64,000 bases of DNA. Source: Capra hircus (Eukaryota > Chordata > Mammalia > Artiodactyla > Bovidae). The notes under the pieces are model-generated. The model was given only the letters and a program-made list of their open reading frames with translations, had not been told where the DNA came from and ran no database searches. The translations under genes were made by a program, and so were the position numbers. Where the stretch lies: the NCBI RefSeq assembly GCF_001704415.2, contig NW_017189517.1, forward strand, positions 6,149,167 through 6,213,166, given 5' to 3'. Below, piece by piece: positions 34,581-45,977 of this stretch. Every line of letters starts with the position of its first letter. Positions within the stretch are counted from its first letter, which is position 1.

Positions 34581-35690
34581 ACAAATGATCAATAAGCACA
34601 AGAGAAAATGCTTGCCATCATTAACCATTAGAGAAAAACAAATCAAAATCACAATGATAGACAACACCAATTAGGATGACTATAATTAAAAATGTGGACA
34701 ATAACAGGTGTTTCTGAGAATGTAGAGAAATTGTAAAATTCACTTAATACTAGTGGGAATATAAAATGGTATAGCCATTTTGGAAAACAATCTGGCAGTT
34801 CTACAAAAAGTTAAGCACACAATTACATATGTCCCAGCAATTCTACTCCTAGATAGAAACCCAAGATAATTTAAAATAGATATTGAAACAAAAGCTTGTA
34901 CATGAATTTTCATAGCAGCATCATTTATAGTAGCCACAAATTGAAGCCAACCTAAATTTACTGTAACTGACTAATAGAAAACCAAAATGTGGTATAAATG
35001 TGGTATATCCACAAAATAGAATATTATTCAGCCATGAAAGAAATGAAATACTGATACATGCTGCTACAATTGTATGCTAAGAACAAGAAATCAATCACAA
35101 TAGACCATATATCACATGATTCTATTTGTAAAAAATGTCCTGAATAGGCAATCCATAGGGACAGAAATTAGTAATTCCCAAGGATAGGGGTGCGGTGGGG
35201 GGATGGGGCAATGAGGAGTAACTGCTAATAGGTATGGGATTTCTTTGTGAGATAATGAAAAGTTTCTAGAATTACATAGTGGTGATGGCTACACAATTTT
35301 GTGAATATCATAAAAGTTCTGAACTGTACATATAGAAAGGTAAATTTTATGATATGTTAATTATAACTCAATAGAAAGATAATTTTTAAAAATAGTAATA
35401 CAGACATAAATGTTATGTCATTAAATTTAAGTACTTTCTGAAGAAATGGGAATCACAAAGACTTTGAATGAATAAGGTGGTAAGATTTACATTTTAGAAA
35501 GACAACACTAACAGCAATGAAAAGAACAGATTAGAAGGAAGAGAGACTGAAAGAAGAAAAGTCATCTAGGAGTCTACACAAATAAACCTGGCAAGCAATG
35601 AGGATTTTTATCCTAAGGAAATCACAGCTGAAAAGAAAGGGACAAATTTAAAAGGTATTATAGAATGACCTATTTCTAACGGCACTGACC

Positions 35691-36248
35691 AGACTTGCTA
35701 CTGAAATAATTGAGTATAGGCTGTTTTCATTGATTAAAAAAAAGTTTTTTATTGATTATTTAGTAGAATTAAAGTAACATACCAGGATTTATAAAATCAA
35801 TTGTGTTTATTTTACAACAAACTGTGAATAAGTTTATGGTTCCTAAAATATGAATTATTGTTTCCAAAAGAGAACTATTTTATAATGTTACCAAGTTGTT
35901 TTTTTAATTTTCATTAAAACTTATCCAGAATAAGTACTAATTCTGTGTTTTACATTATATTAGTACTCACTGTATTAAATCTGAGCACTATAGACTAAAT
36001 GGGCAAACAGTCTATTTCATACTAATCCCATCTAGGGTAAATACTAATAAATTTTTGGCTTTTATCTTCCTGTTCTTTTTTTCATATACATACACATTTT
36101 AAAATATTAGGTTTTTAAATATTTAGGTTATAAAATATTCATAAATATCGCCATACTTTACATGTATTTATGAAGTACTTTTATGCTTAACAATTCCTAT
36201 TGGAATGTCCCCTCAAAAATACAAAGAAATCATTATTTTTACCCTTGC
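35691..36248. other. unassigned AT-rich DNA
   Basis: No gene or repeat recognised. Confidence 0.4.
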
Positions 36249-36497
36249 AAGGTAGTTCATGGGTTTCCCAGGTGGCGCTTGTGGTAAAGAATCTGCCTGT
36301 CAATCCTAGAGACAGAAGAGACAAAGGTTCAATCCCCGGGTCGGGAAGATCCCCTGAATTAGGAAATGGCACCCCACTCCAGTATTCTTGACTGGGAAAT
36401 TCCATGGGCAGAGGAGCCTGGTGGGCTACAGTCCATAGGATCGCAAAGCATTGGACATGACTGAGTGACTAAGTACAACAACAAAGTAGTCCACGGG
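36249..36497 (+). mobile_element. Bov-tA SINE with diverged TSD
   Basis: A full-length Bov-tA with B box GGTTCAATCCC. The flanks starting AAGGTAGTTCATGGG and AAAGTAGTCCACGGG form a duplication of about 15 bp with transition differences, indicating some age. Confidence 0.85.
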
Positions 36498-36559
36498 GAT
36501 GTAATTTATCTCCTTTGATGGACATTTAGGTTTGGGGGGTGTTTGGGGGCCTTGCTTTT

Positions 36560-37008
36560 AAAAAATGAGTCACCCCAGCGTCTTTGTCAAATCCTGTACT
36601 GTTTTCTATAAGTATTCCAGCAACTGTGGAAAATGGAGATAAAATTACAGGGGTTCAGAGTTGGAGTAGACAGTGACAGTTGCTCATTTGGATGGCTACT
36701 TTGTTATTAAATTAGAGAAGAACCTGCAGAGTGGCCCACTAATGAAAATACTTCAGATTATAAACAAGGAAATGAAGGTCCATGGGAGACAGACAACCTG
36801 AAAAAAGGTATTACTTTCAAAAGGCTGTGTGAAACTGTAAAAAGAGTACAGAACCCAAGTGGGAACTCTAGCTCACATTCTAACATTTTTTATCATGAAC
36901 AAGTCCTAGGGCATCTCAGAGACTTAATATTCCAAATGTAAATAAAAATATCTCTTCACTGAGTTGGCATGAGTCTCACATAAGAAATTGAATACGAAAG
37001 TGACTTTT
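36560..37008 (+). repeat. copy A of an unnamed paralogous segment
   Basis: It aligns by eye, in the same orientation, with 57440-58015. The best match is the 'agagaagaacctgcagagtg' block (36714 on) and 'ccactaatgaaaatacttcagat'. The match continues past the inserted L1 at 39734-39770. A MIR-like core lies within it. Family not recognised. Confidence 0.7.
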
Positions 37009-39746
37009 ATTTATTTTTGTTTATTTATTTTTATTTTTTAATTTAAATTTATTTATTGTAATTGGAGGCTAATTACTTTACAATATTGTATTGGTTACAC
37101 ATATCCTAGTCAAACTCTTCCAGAAAATTGCAGAGGAAGGTAAACTTCCAAACTCATTCTATGAGGCCACCATCACCCTAATACCAAAACCAGACAAAGA
37201 TGCCACAAAAAAAGAGAAAACTACAGGCCAATAACACTGATGAACATAGATGCAAAAATCCTTAACAAAATTCTAGCAAACAGAATCCAACAGCACATTA
37301 AAAAGATCATATACCATGACCAAGTGGGCTTTATCCCAGGGATGCAAGCATTCTTCAATATCTGCAAATCAATCAACGTAATACACCACATTAACAAATT
37401 GAAAAATAAAAGCCATATGATTATCTCAATAGATGCAGAGAAAGCCTTTGACAAAATTCAACATATATTTATAATAAAAACCCTCCAGAAAGCAGGAATA
37501 GAAGGAACATACCTCAATGTAATAAAAGCTATATATGACAAACCCACAGCAAACATTATCCTCAATGGTGAAAAATTGAAAGCATTTCCCCTAAAGTCAG
37601 GAACAAGACAAGGGTGCCCACTTTCACAGCTACTATTCAACACAGTTTTGGAAGCTTTGGCCAGAGCAACAAGAGCAGAAAAAGAAAAGGGATCCAAATT
37701 GGAAAAGAAGAAGTAAAACTCTCACTGTTTGCAGATGACATGATCCTCTACATAGAAAACCCTAAAGACTCCACCAGAAAACTACTAGAGCTAATCAATG
37801 ACTATAGTAAAGTTGCAAGATATAAAATCAACACACAGAAATCCCTTGCATTACTATACAGTAATAATGAAAAAATAGAAAGAGAAATTAAGGAAACAAT
37901 TCCATTCATCATTGCAATAAAAAGAATAAAATACTTAGGAATATATCTACCTAAAGAAACTAAAGACCTATATATAGAAAACTATAAAACACTAGTGAAA
38001 GAAATCAAAGAGGATACTAATAGATGGAGAAATATACCATGTTCATGGATTGGAAGAATCAATATAGTGAAAATGAGTATACTACCCAAAGCAATCTATA
38101 GATTCAGTGCAATCCCTATCCAGCTACCAACAGTATTTTCACAGAGCTAGAACAAATAATTTCACAATTTGTATGGAAATACAAAAACCCCCGAATAGCT
38201 AAAGCAGTCTTGAGAAAGAAGAATGGAACTGGAGGAATCAACCCGCCTGACTTCAGGCTCTACTACAAAGCCATGTCATCAAGACAGTATGGTACTGGCA
38301 CAAAGACAGAAACATAGATCAATGGAACAAAATAGAAAGCCCAGAGATAAATCCACACACCTATGGACACTTTATCTTTGACAAAGGAGGCAAGAATATA
38401 CAATGGAGAAAAGACAATCTCTTTAACAAGTGGTGCTGGGAAAACTGGTCAACCACTTGTAAAGGAATGAAAATATAATACTTTCTAACACCATACAGGA
38501 AAAGAAACTCAAAATGGATTAAACATCTAAATGTAAGACCAGAAACTATAAAACTGTTAGAGGAGAACATAGGCAAAACACTCTCCAACATAAATCACAG
38601 CTGGATCCTCTATGACCCACCTCCCAGAATATTGGAAATAAAAGGAAAAATGAACAAATGAGACCTAATTAAAATTAAAAGCTTCTGCACAACAAAGGAA
38701 ACTATAAGCAAGGTGAAAAGACAGCCTGCAGAATGGGTAAAAATAATAGCAAATGAAGCAACTGATAAACAACTAATCTCAAAAATATACAAGCAACACC
38801 TGCAGCTCAATTCCAGAAAAATAAAAGACCCAATCAAAAAATGTGCCAAAGTTTAAATAGACATTTCTCCAAAGAAGACATACAGATGGCTAACAAACAC
38901 ATGAAAAGATGCTCAACATCACTCATTATCAGAGAAATGCAAATAAAAACCACAATGAGGTACCATTTCCTGCCAGTCAGAATGCTGCTATCCAAAAGTC
39001 TACAAACAATAAATACTGGAGAGGATGTGGAGAAAGGGGAACGCTCTTACACTGTTGGTGGGAATGCAAACTAGTAGAGCCACTTTGGAGAACAGTGTGG
39101 AGATTCCTTAAGAAACTGGAAATAGAACTGCCTTATGACCCAGAAATCCCACTGCTGGGCATATACACCGAGGAAACCAGAATTGAAAGGGACATATGTA
39201 CCCAATGTTCATTGCAGCACTGTTTATAATAGCCAGAACATGGAAACAACCTAGATGTCCATCAGCAGATGAATGGAAAAGAAAGCTGTGGTACATATAC
39301 ACAATGGAGTATTACTCAACCATTATAAAGAATACATTTGAATCAGTTCTAGTGAGGTGGATGAAACTGGAGCCGATTATACAGAGTGAAGTAAGCCAGA
39401 AAGAAAAACACCAATACAGTATACTAATGCATATATATGGAATTTAGAAAGATGGTAATGATAACCCTGTATGCGAGACAGCAAAAGAGACATAGATGTA
39501 TAGAACAGTCTTTTGGACTCTGTGGGAGAGGGAGAGGGTGGGATGACTTGGGGGAATGGCATGGAAACATGTATAATATCATATAAGAAATGAATCACCA
39601 GTCCAGGTTCGATACAGGATCCTTGGGGCTGGTGCACTGGGATGACCTGGAGGGATGGTACGGGGAGGGAGGTGGGAGGGGGGTTCAAGCTGGGGAACAC
39701 ATGTATGCCTGTGGCAGATTCATGTTGATGCGTGAAAGTGATTTTA
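36996..39746 (-). mobile_element. L1 LINE almost wholly inverted by twin priming
   Basis: The element is inserted in minus orientation. 37009-37096 is the reversed extreme 3' end (T/A-rich tail plus 'cctccaatta' in reverse). It is followed by about 14 nt of filler (37097-37110). 37111-39733 is ORF2 plus 3' UTR in plus orientation, ending exactly where the reversed tail begins in L1 order, with about 9 nt lost. GAAAGTGACTTT (from 36996) and GAAAGTGATTTT (from 39734) form the target duplication. The two parts form one insertion, not two elements. Confidence 0.9.
37111..39447 (+). pseudogene. L1 ORF2, RT domain to C-terminus, frameshifted
   Basis: It starts at the 'aaactcttccagaaaattgc' block just before the RT fingers. 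It reads IDAEKAFDKIQ and the catalytic FADDMILY (codons from 37728). Frame shifts occur near 37690 and 38145, with others downstream of 38260. The C-terminal cysteine motif is legible near 39018-39070. The stop is at 39445-39447. It lacks the endonuclease and so is inactive. Confidence 0.9.
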
Positions 39747-39935
39747 AAGTGTCAAATGTTGTTCACATATCAATTAATTCTTAACACACATTAATATCCA
39801 ACACTTTGATGTGCTGACCACATTTTCTGTTAACACTCCAAATCCCCCAATACAGTGGCTTTCTACCAAAGCACACAACTAGCATAACAGCCAATCTTAT
39901 ACTCCTATTTTACTAAATAATACCTATTGAAGAAA
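39747..39935. other. unassigned DNA
   Basis: The first bases continue copy A of the paralogous segment. The rest is not recognised. Confidence 0.4.
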
Positions 39936-39939
39936 AGAA

Positions 39940-40140
39940 TGATGTTAATATTTATTGACTACCAGATAAGATACTAGGCAGTTTTTCCTTATACTAGCCC
40001 TAAGATATAATTATTCCCATGACATAGGCACAGAAGTTTAAAACCAGAGAGTTCAGTAAGCTGTTTCGGTTTGGGAGAGTAAATCTAAGGCAAAGCTAAA
40101 CAGGGATCAGCCTTTCTGATTCCCAATATATTTTCATTGA
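39940..40140 (-). repeat. MIR SINE, antisense
   Basis: Reversed MIR: 'tatttattgactaccagataagatactaggca', 'taattattcccatgacatagg', then a degenerate tRNA-related end. Confidence 0.65.
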
Positions 40141-41521
40141 ACTCAAACTTTGTGTGAGGAACAATCCATTCTCAACTTGTAGCAAATAAAACTTTCCATG
40201 TATGCTTTTTTAAAAATCTTTTCTATTGTCCAGTTTCTGGTGCTAATTTTACCTTCTTCATTTCTTATTCCAATGGACAACAGATTTGTTTTTTTCCCCC
40301 ATATACATGTTGATGGGATCTGCTACATACTCAAGTGCCTCTTCACAGATGGCTAAAACCCTTCCACTTTTCTTCTTGTTATACAGGGGATAAAAAGTTG
40401 TTCCAAAAATTGAGACTAAAATTGATCCTATTTTTGAAACACACACACAAACACACACGCAGCTGTAGTGAGAAAACATTCTAAGTCATTAATTCACTTT
40501 TTACTTTTAAGGTTCTCCCACCCCCAGAGCTGAATCTTATTCAATCCCTCTCAATGGTTAGCTCATGCTTCTCAGGGGTAGAGATTATCTTGGGTGATTA
40601 AAAGATAAGAACTACTGAGCAGCAGAGACAAGAATAGAAAGTACAGAATGTTGATTCTGAAAATAATGTCAGAAACCATCTAGGTACATTCAGGTACAGT
40701 GAAAACATGAAAGTGCTATGGAAATGTTTTGAAAAGGGAATGGAGAGTCAGATTTGTCTCATTTCAGAAAAATGGGAAGTATGCAATATACAGGTCACTA
40801 ACACTGAGTTATTTCTGCCAGAGAAAATGCTGTTGGGACTAGACTAAAAGAGACAAGAAAGGCTGACTTATAGCTTCTTTACTGAGCATGAACAGCTTTA
40901 TCAGAAAGGAGGCAAGATACTGAAAGGTTCCTAGATGCACTCCCACAGGAGGGAAGAAACAAGGGAAAAAAATGGCAAATAACACTCCCAACAAGAAAAC
41001 TGCCAAGAAAAGATATTTGATTTATATCACCCATCATATCATAACACAGCACATCACCATCAGTTTAAAAGATATAAAGAATTCATAGCTACACAACAAG
41101 AGAAGAAATGAAAAATATGTGATTCAGGAATATGCACAAGTCAACAGAAACAAGCATGAGCTCGCGACACTTGGCAAAGAAGTTGGATAAAACAAAACTG
41201 TCACATATGAAGTCAAACGGGAAGCAACACAAAGAATGACAGATACTTCTGAAATCACTGTAAAGGACAGAGAGGACAGGACTGACTGAAGTAAAGAGAA
41301 TAAAATGAAAATGAAGAAAAAATTTGTAAAAAATCTGAGAAAATTTAAGATATAGAGGGCAGATAAAAGAGATTCAACATAAATAAGTATCAGCATGCAT
41401 TATACATATTTAAATAAATAATTATGAAATTTTTGCAGAAAGGAAGCAGATCTCAAATCTACATATTAAATGTTCACACCAAGTTACACAAAAACATGAC
41501 CAAAAAAATGAGTAATACTTC
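40141..41521. other. unassigned DNA
   Basis: It contains a short AC repeat at about 40440-40460. Otherwise no gene or repeat is recognised. Confidence 0.4.
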
Positions 41522-43168
41522 AATTCAGTTCAGTCGCTCAGTCGTGTCAAACTCTTTGCGACCCTATGAATCGCAGCACCCCAGGCCTCCCTGTCCATCA
41601 CCAACTTCCGGATTTCACTCAAACTCATGTCCATCGAGTCGGTGATGCCATTCAGCCATCTCATCCTCTGTCGTCCCCTTCTCCTCCTGCCCCAATCCCT
41701 CCCAGCATCAAAGTCTTTTCCAATGAGTCAACTCTTCACATGAGGTGGCCAAAGTATTGGAGTTTCAGCTTTAGCATCAGTTCTTCCAAAGAACACCCAG
41801 GACTGATCTCCTTTAGGATGGACTGGTTGGATCTCCTTGCAGTCCAAGAGACTCTCAAGAGTCTTCTCCAACACCACAGTTCAAAAGCATCAATTCTTCG
41901 CCACTCGGCTTTCTTCACAGTCCAACTCTCACATCCATACATGACCACTAGAAAAACCATAGCCTTGACCAGACGGACCTTTGTTGGAAAGGTAATGTCT
42001 CTGCTTTTGAATATGCTACCTAGGTTGTTCACAACTTTTCTTCCAAGGAATAAGCGTCTTTTAATTTCATGGCTGCAATCACCATCTGCAGTGATTTTGG
42101 AGCCCCCCAAAATAGTCTGATAGTGTTTCCACTGTTTCCCCATCTATTTCCCATGAAGTGATGGGACCAGATGCCATGAACTTCGTTTTCTGAATGTTGA
42201 GCTTTAAGCCAACTTTTTCACTCTCTTTCACTTTCATCAAGAGGCTTTTTAGTTCCTCTTCACTTTCTGCCATAAGGGTGGTGTCATCTGCATTTCTGAA
42301 GTTATTGATATTTCTCCCGGTAATCTTGATTCCAGCTTGTGCTTCTTCCAGCCCAGTGTTTCTCATGATGTAATCTGCGTAGAAGTTAAATAAGCAGGGT
42401 GGCAATATACAGCCTTGACGTACTCCTTTTCCTATTTGGAACGAGTCTGTTGTTCCATGTCCAGTTCTAACTGTTGCTTTCTGACCTGCATACAGGTTTC
42501 TCAAGAGGCAGGTCAGGTGGTCTGGTATTTTCATCCCTTTCATAATTTTCCACAGTTTATTGTGATCCACACAGTCAAAGGCTTTGGCAGAGTCAATAAA
42601 GCAGAAACAGATGTTTTTCTGGGACTCTCTTGCTTTTTCCATGATCCAGAGGATGTTGGAAACTTGATCTCTAGTCCCTCTGCCTTTACTAAAACCAGCT
42701 TAAACATCTGGAAGTTCCCCGTTCTTGTATTGCTTAAGCCTGGCTTGGAGAATTTTGACTACATGTTGCAAATATGTGGTCATTTAGACTACTTTCCTAG
42801 CATGTGAGATGAGTGCAATTGTGCAGTAGTTTGAGTATTCTTTGGCATTGCCTTTCTTTGGGATCAGAATGAAAACTGTCCTTTTCCAGTCCTGTGGCCC
42901 CTGCAGAGTTTTCCAAATTTGATGACATATTGAGTGCAGCACTTTCACAGCATCATCTCTCAGGATTTGAAATAGCTCAACTGGAATTCCATCACCTCCA
43001 CTAGCTTGTTCATAGTGATGCTCTCTAAGGCCCACTTGACTTCACATTCCAGGATGTCTGGCTCTAGGTGAGTGATCACACCATTGTGATTATCTGGGTC
43101 ATGAAGCTCATTTTTGTACAGTTCTTCTGTGTATTCTTGCTACCTCTTCCTGATATCTTCTGCTTCTG
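41522..43168 (-). mobile_element. long BovB LINE, antisense, RT to 3' end
   Basis: A continuous BovB copy of about 1.65 kb, from the (GAACT)n-like 3' end at left to the region just upstream of the RT at right. It is colinear, without inversion. The 5' end is truncated near 43168, directly beside a long hairpin. Confidence 0.92.
41736..43035 (-). pseudogene. BovB ORF2 reverse transcriptase, frameshifted, active site mutated
   Basis: Open pieces at 42784-43035, 42079-42642 and 41736-42143 in different frames cover the RT fingers, palm and C-terminal region. Conserved words are DSAKAFDCVDHNKLW, KGVRQGCILPPCLFNFYADYIMRN and ELWCWRRLLRV. The catalytic YADD is NADD here (codons at 42294-42283), so the copy is dead at the active site as well as frameshifted. 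Confidence 0.88.
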
Positions 43169-43176
43169 TTTTTTTC

Positions 43177-43372
43177 TTTTTTTCTTTCCTAGCTCCGCTA
43201 TCTTTTAGCATTGAATGTTATTTTCTAGAAATCTGAGGCCATCCTAATATTTTTCATTCACAATTGATTTGATATTTTTGTTGAGTTTGTGAATGAAAAA
43301 TATTAGGATGGCCTCAGACTTCTAGAAAATAACATTCAATGCTAAAAGACAGTGGAGCTAGGAAAGAAAAAA
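43177..43372. repeat. long near-perfect hairpin (87-bp arms, 23-nt loop)
   Basis: Left arm 43177-43263 and right arm about 43287-43372 are reverse complements with about three substitutions, all transitions (one would pair as G-U in RNA). The loop is 43264-43286. The outer ends are T-rich and A-rich. I do not recognise the arm sequence as a known transposon. It lies between the 5' end of a BovB and an L1 3' end. Confidence 0.92.
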
Positions 43373-43483
43373 AAACTACCTAAAACAAAACTGTCATTCA
43401 CCATCAAAACCTCAGACTACATAGTTTCCAGGAGTTTTACAGGGTTCTTTACCTTTTGAAGAAACAACTAAAAATGGAAAAAG

Positions 43484-43900
43484 AAACAGTCTTTTGGACT
43501 CTGTGGGAGAGGGAAAGGGTGGGATGATTTGGGAGAATGGCATTGAAACATGTATAATATCATATATGAAACGGATCGCCAGTCCAGGTTCAATGCATGA
43601 TACTGGATGCTTGGGGCTGGCGCACTGGGACAACCCAGAGGCATGGTATGGGGAGGGAGGTGGGAGGGGGTGTTCAGGATGGGGAACATGTGTATACCTG
43701 TGGCAGATTCATGTTGATGTATGGCAAAACCAATACAATATTGTAAAGCAATTAACCTCCAATTAAAATAAATAAATTTGACCCAGAGAGATGTTATGGG
43801 GAGGGAGGTGGGAGGGGGGTTCATGTTTGGGAACGCATGTAAGAATTAAAGATTTTAAAATTAAAAAACTAATAAAAAAAATAAAAAATAAAAAATGAAT
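43484..43900 (+). mobile_element. two L1 3' UTR ends in tandem
   Basis: 43484-43778 is one L1 3' UTR with the 'cctccaattaaaataaataaattt' type end. 43779-43900 is a second, shorter 3' end starting 'gacccagagagatgttatggg', of the same subtype as 5345-5440, with an A-rich tail. No spacer separates them. Confidence 0.85.
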
Positions 43901-44029
43901 GATGAAGGGTGTGAAAAAGAAACTAGCTAACAAAAAGACATTGAGTGAAAATTAGACTAAGTAGTTATTATTTAATTCAGTTATCTGATATATTAAGATT
44001 AAAACATATGGAGGATTATGGGAATAAGG

Positions 44030-44145
44030 AACTTCCCTTATGGCCCATTGGTTAGGACTCAGTGCTTCCACTGCAGGGGGCACACATTCAATCTCTCCTC
44101 AGGGAACTAAGATCCCACCTGTCACATGGCATGGCCAAAAATTTA
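44030..44145 (+). mobile_element. CHR-2-type SINE
   Basis: Sense copy: 'acttcccttatggcccattggttaggactcagtgcttcc', then 'ctcagggaactaagatccc', with a short A-rich end. No clear TSD. Confidence 0.75.
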
Positions 44146-45002
44146 TACCACTATAAAAATAAATATTTGCAACATGTATCATTAATCCCTAATGAATAAA
44201 GAGCCTCTAAAAAATTGAGAAACACCAACAATCCGAGAGAAACTTGGGCAAGGATATGAAAAAGTTAAGCAGGTCTAGAATATGGGAAATTCCATAGGAC
44301 AAATGACCTGGTTTACTCAATAAATATTTTTCAGGGGAAAAAAAGATGGAGGGCCATTGTTATTAGTTAAAAGATGATTTTAGAGATATATAAACCAAAG
44401 GCACTGTGTCGACATTTTTGAAACCTAATTCAAACAATAATTAAAAACACTTTTTAAAGTTACAGTGGATATTTGAATATGGAGTATTAAATATTAAGGA
44501 GTCATAGTATTTTAGTACATGATGGTGATGATATTATGGATTATTTTTAAAGGCTTATCTGTTAGAGAAACATACTGAAATATTAAAGAGTGAATTAATG
44601 TGATATCTGAGATTTTATTTTAAATATTCCATAAAAATTATAAGAAAGAAAAGGGATAGGTGAAGCAAAAATGTTGGTAAGTTTTGAATATGGAGATGGG
44701 TCTATGGGGACTCATTATATTATTCTCCCTACTTGTGAACATGTTAAAAATTTAATTGTGTTCATTCAAATGAGCAGTTCTAAAAGACTTGTATGGCAGT
44801 GCAATTATCTGTGTCTAGAGAACAAATAAATCAGAAATACCCCAATTACTTCAGTTACCACTGAAATACCCTTTGCTTTCCTTTACTGTTATTTGTTTTA
44901 AAAGTAACAATTTTAAGTGAGGAATATAAGAGTCTTGTGACAGTTTTTTCTCTTGAGCTGACTGATTCTGAACTGACTTGTCATGTAAGTAGGGACTTTG
45001 GC
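44146..45002. other. unassigned AT-rich DNA
   Basis: It may include an old LINE 3' fragment around 44150-44400, but I cannot support a family. Confidence 0.35.
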
Positions 45003-45220
45003 TAAAATGGGCTTCCCTGGTGGCTCACAGGTAATGAATCTGCCTGCAATGTGGGAGACCTGGGTTCGATCCCTGGGTTGAGAAGATCTGGGGAAGGAAA
45101 TGGCAACCCACTACAGTATTTGCCCAGAAAATTCCATAGACAGAGGAGCCTGGCAGACTACAGTCCATGGGGTCACAAAGAGTTGGACATGACTGAGTGA
45201 CTAACACTTGATTAAAATAG
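45003..45220 (+). mobile_element. Bov-tA SINE
   Basis: Full-length, with a B box GGTTCGATCCC at about 45063. TAAAATGG and TAAAATAG flank it as a short, slightly diverged TSD. Confidence 0.88.
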
Positions 45221-45748
45221 AAGAATCACATTATTATAATTCTGCTCATGAAATCCTTTGTCATTTAGGGTGGGGGAAGAAGGTATGCAAATATTATGGA
45301 TATTAAGAAAAGTTAATTTGTTATCGATCATAAGTGAGATACCAGGAGGTACATAAATGCTGCTATGAAACCTCCTTTGCAATATCTCACCACCACCTCC
45401 CCTAACTCATTCAGGGGAGGGCTTCTGCTCCTTTAACAAATCTTGCTATGCAGTTCATAATTATTTCAAACAAGCTATTATCCATCACGGGCTAACTGCG
45501 TTGTTGTTTTTTGTTAACTCTCTGGACAATACAATATTTGAAGATAAATAATAACAGAAGCATTTCAGACAAGAAGGGAAAAAATGCAAGGGGAATGATC
45601 AGAAGTAGGGGTTCCAGCACTGTCGAAGGACACCAAACAGGTCATAGTTCCTTGTATTTAATTTTAGGAATGAGTGGACATAAGACTGCAGGAAATATAC
45701 TTGAACTACTGAGTAATGCAAACTACCAGACACTTCTAATGCTACTTT
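45221..45748. other. unassigned DNA
   Basis: A 79-codon ORF (45511-45750) shows no domain. No repeat recognised. Confidence 0.4.
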
Positions 45749-45977
45749 AGCAAAATTCATCCAGGCATGCACACTAAGTAGCTTCAGTCATGTCTAACTC
45801 TTCACAACCCTATGGACTGTAGCCCACCAGGATCCTCTGTCCATGGGATTTCCCAGGCAAGAGTACTGGAGTGGGTTGCCACACCCTCCTCCAGAGGATC
45901 TTCCAGACCCAGGGATCAAACCTGAGTCTCCTGCATCGGCAAGCAGGTTCTTTACCATAAAGCCCAGCAAAATTCAT
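45749..45977 (-). mobile_element. Bov-tA SINE, antisense, perfect TSD
   Basis: AGCAAAATTCAT occurs exactly at 45749-45760 and 45966-45977 around a full-length reversed Bov-tA. Confidence 0.92.

Larger units (their letters stand above)
33670..35425 (+). mobile_element. ancient L1M LINE, 3' part of ORF2 and 3' end
   Basis: It is diverged but colinear: 'accaattgattttttgatgag', 'tgcctcacatcatatataaa', 'attggatttcatgaaaattaa', 'cattagagaaaaacaaatc', 'tatagccattttggaaaac', 'tattcagccatgaaag', then 3' UTR. Stops throughout. A Bov-tA and a BovB end are nested in it. Confidence 0.8.
33300..35690 (+). repeat. second copy of unnamed ancient repeat, split by L1M
   Basis: 33300-33665 ('caaccatttatacaacaaatatt', 'gagcttgcattctaatagg') and 35430-35690 ('gaataaggtggtaagattta', 'tcatctaggagtc') belong to the same old family as 25556-28081. 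They are separated by an L1M, so the L1M inserted later. Confidence 0.5.
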
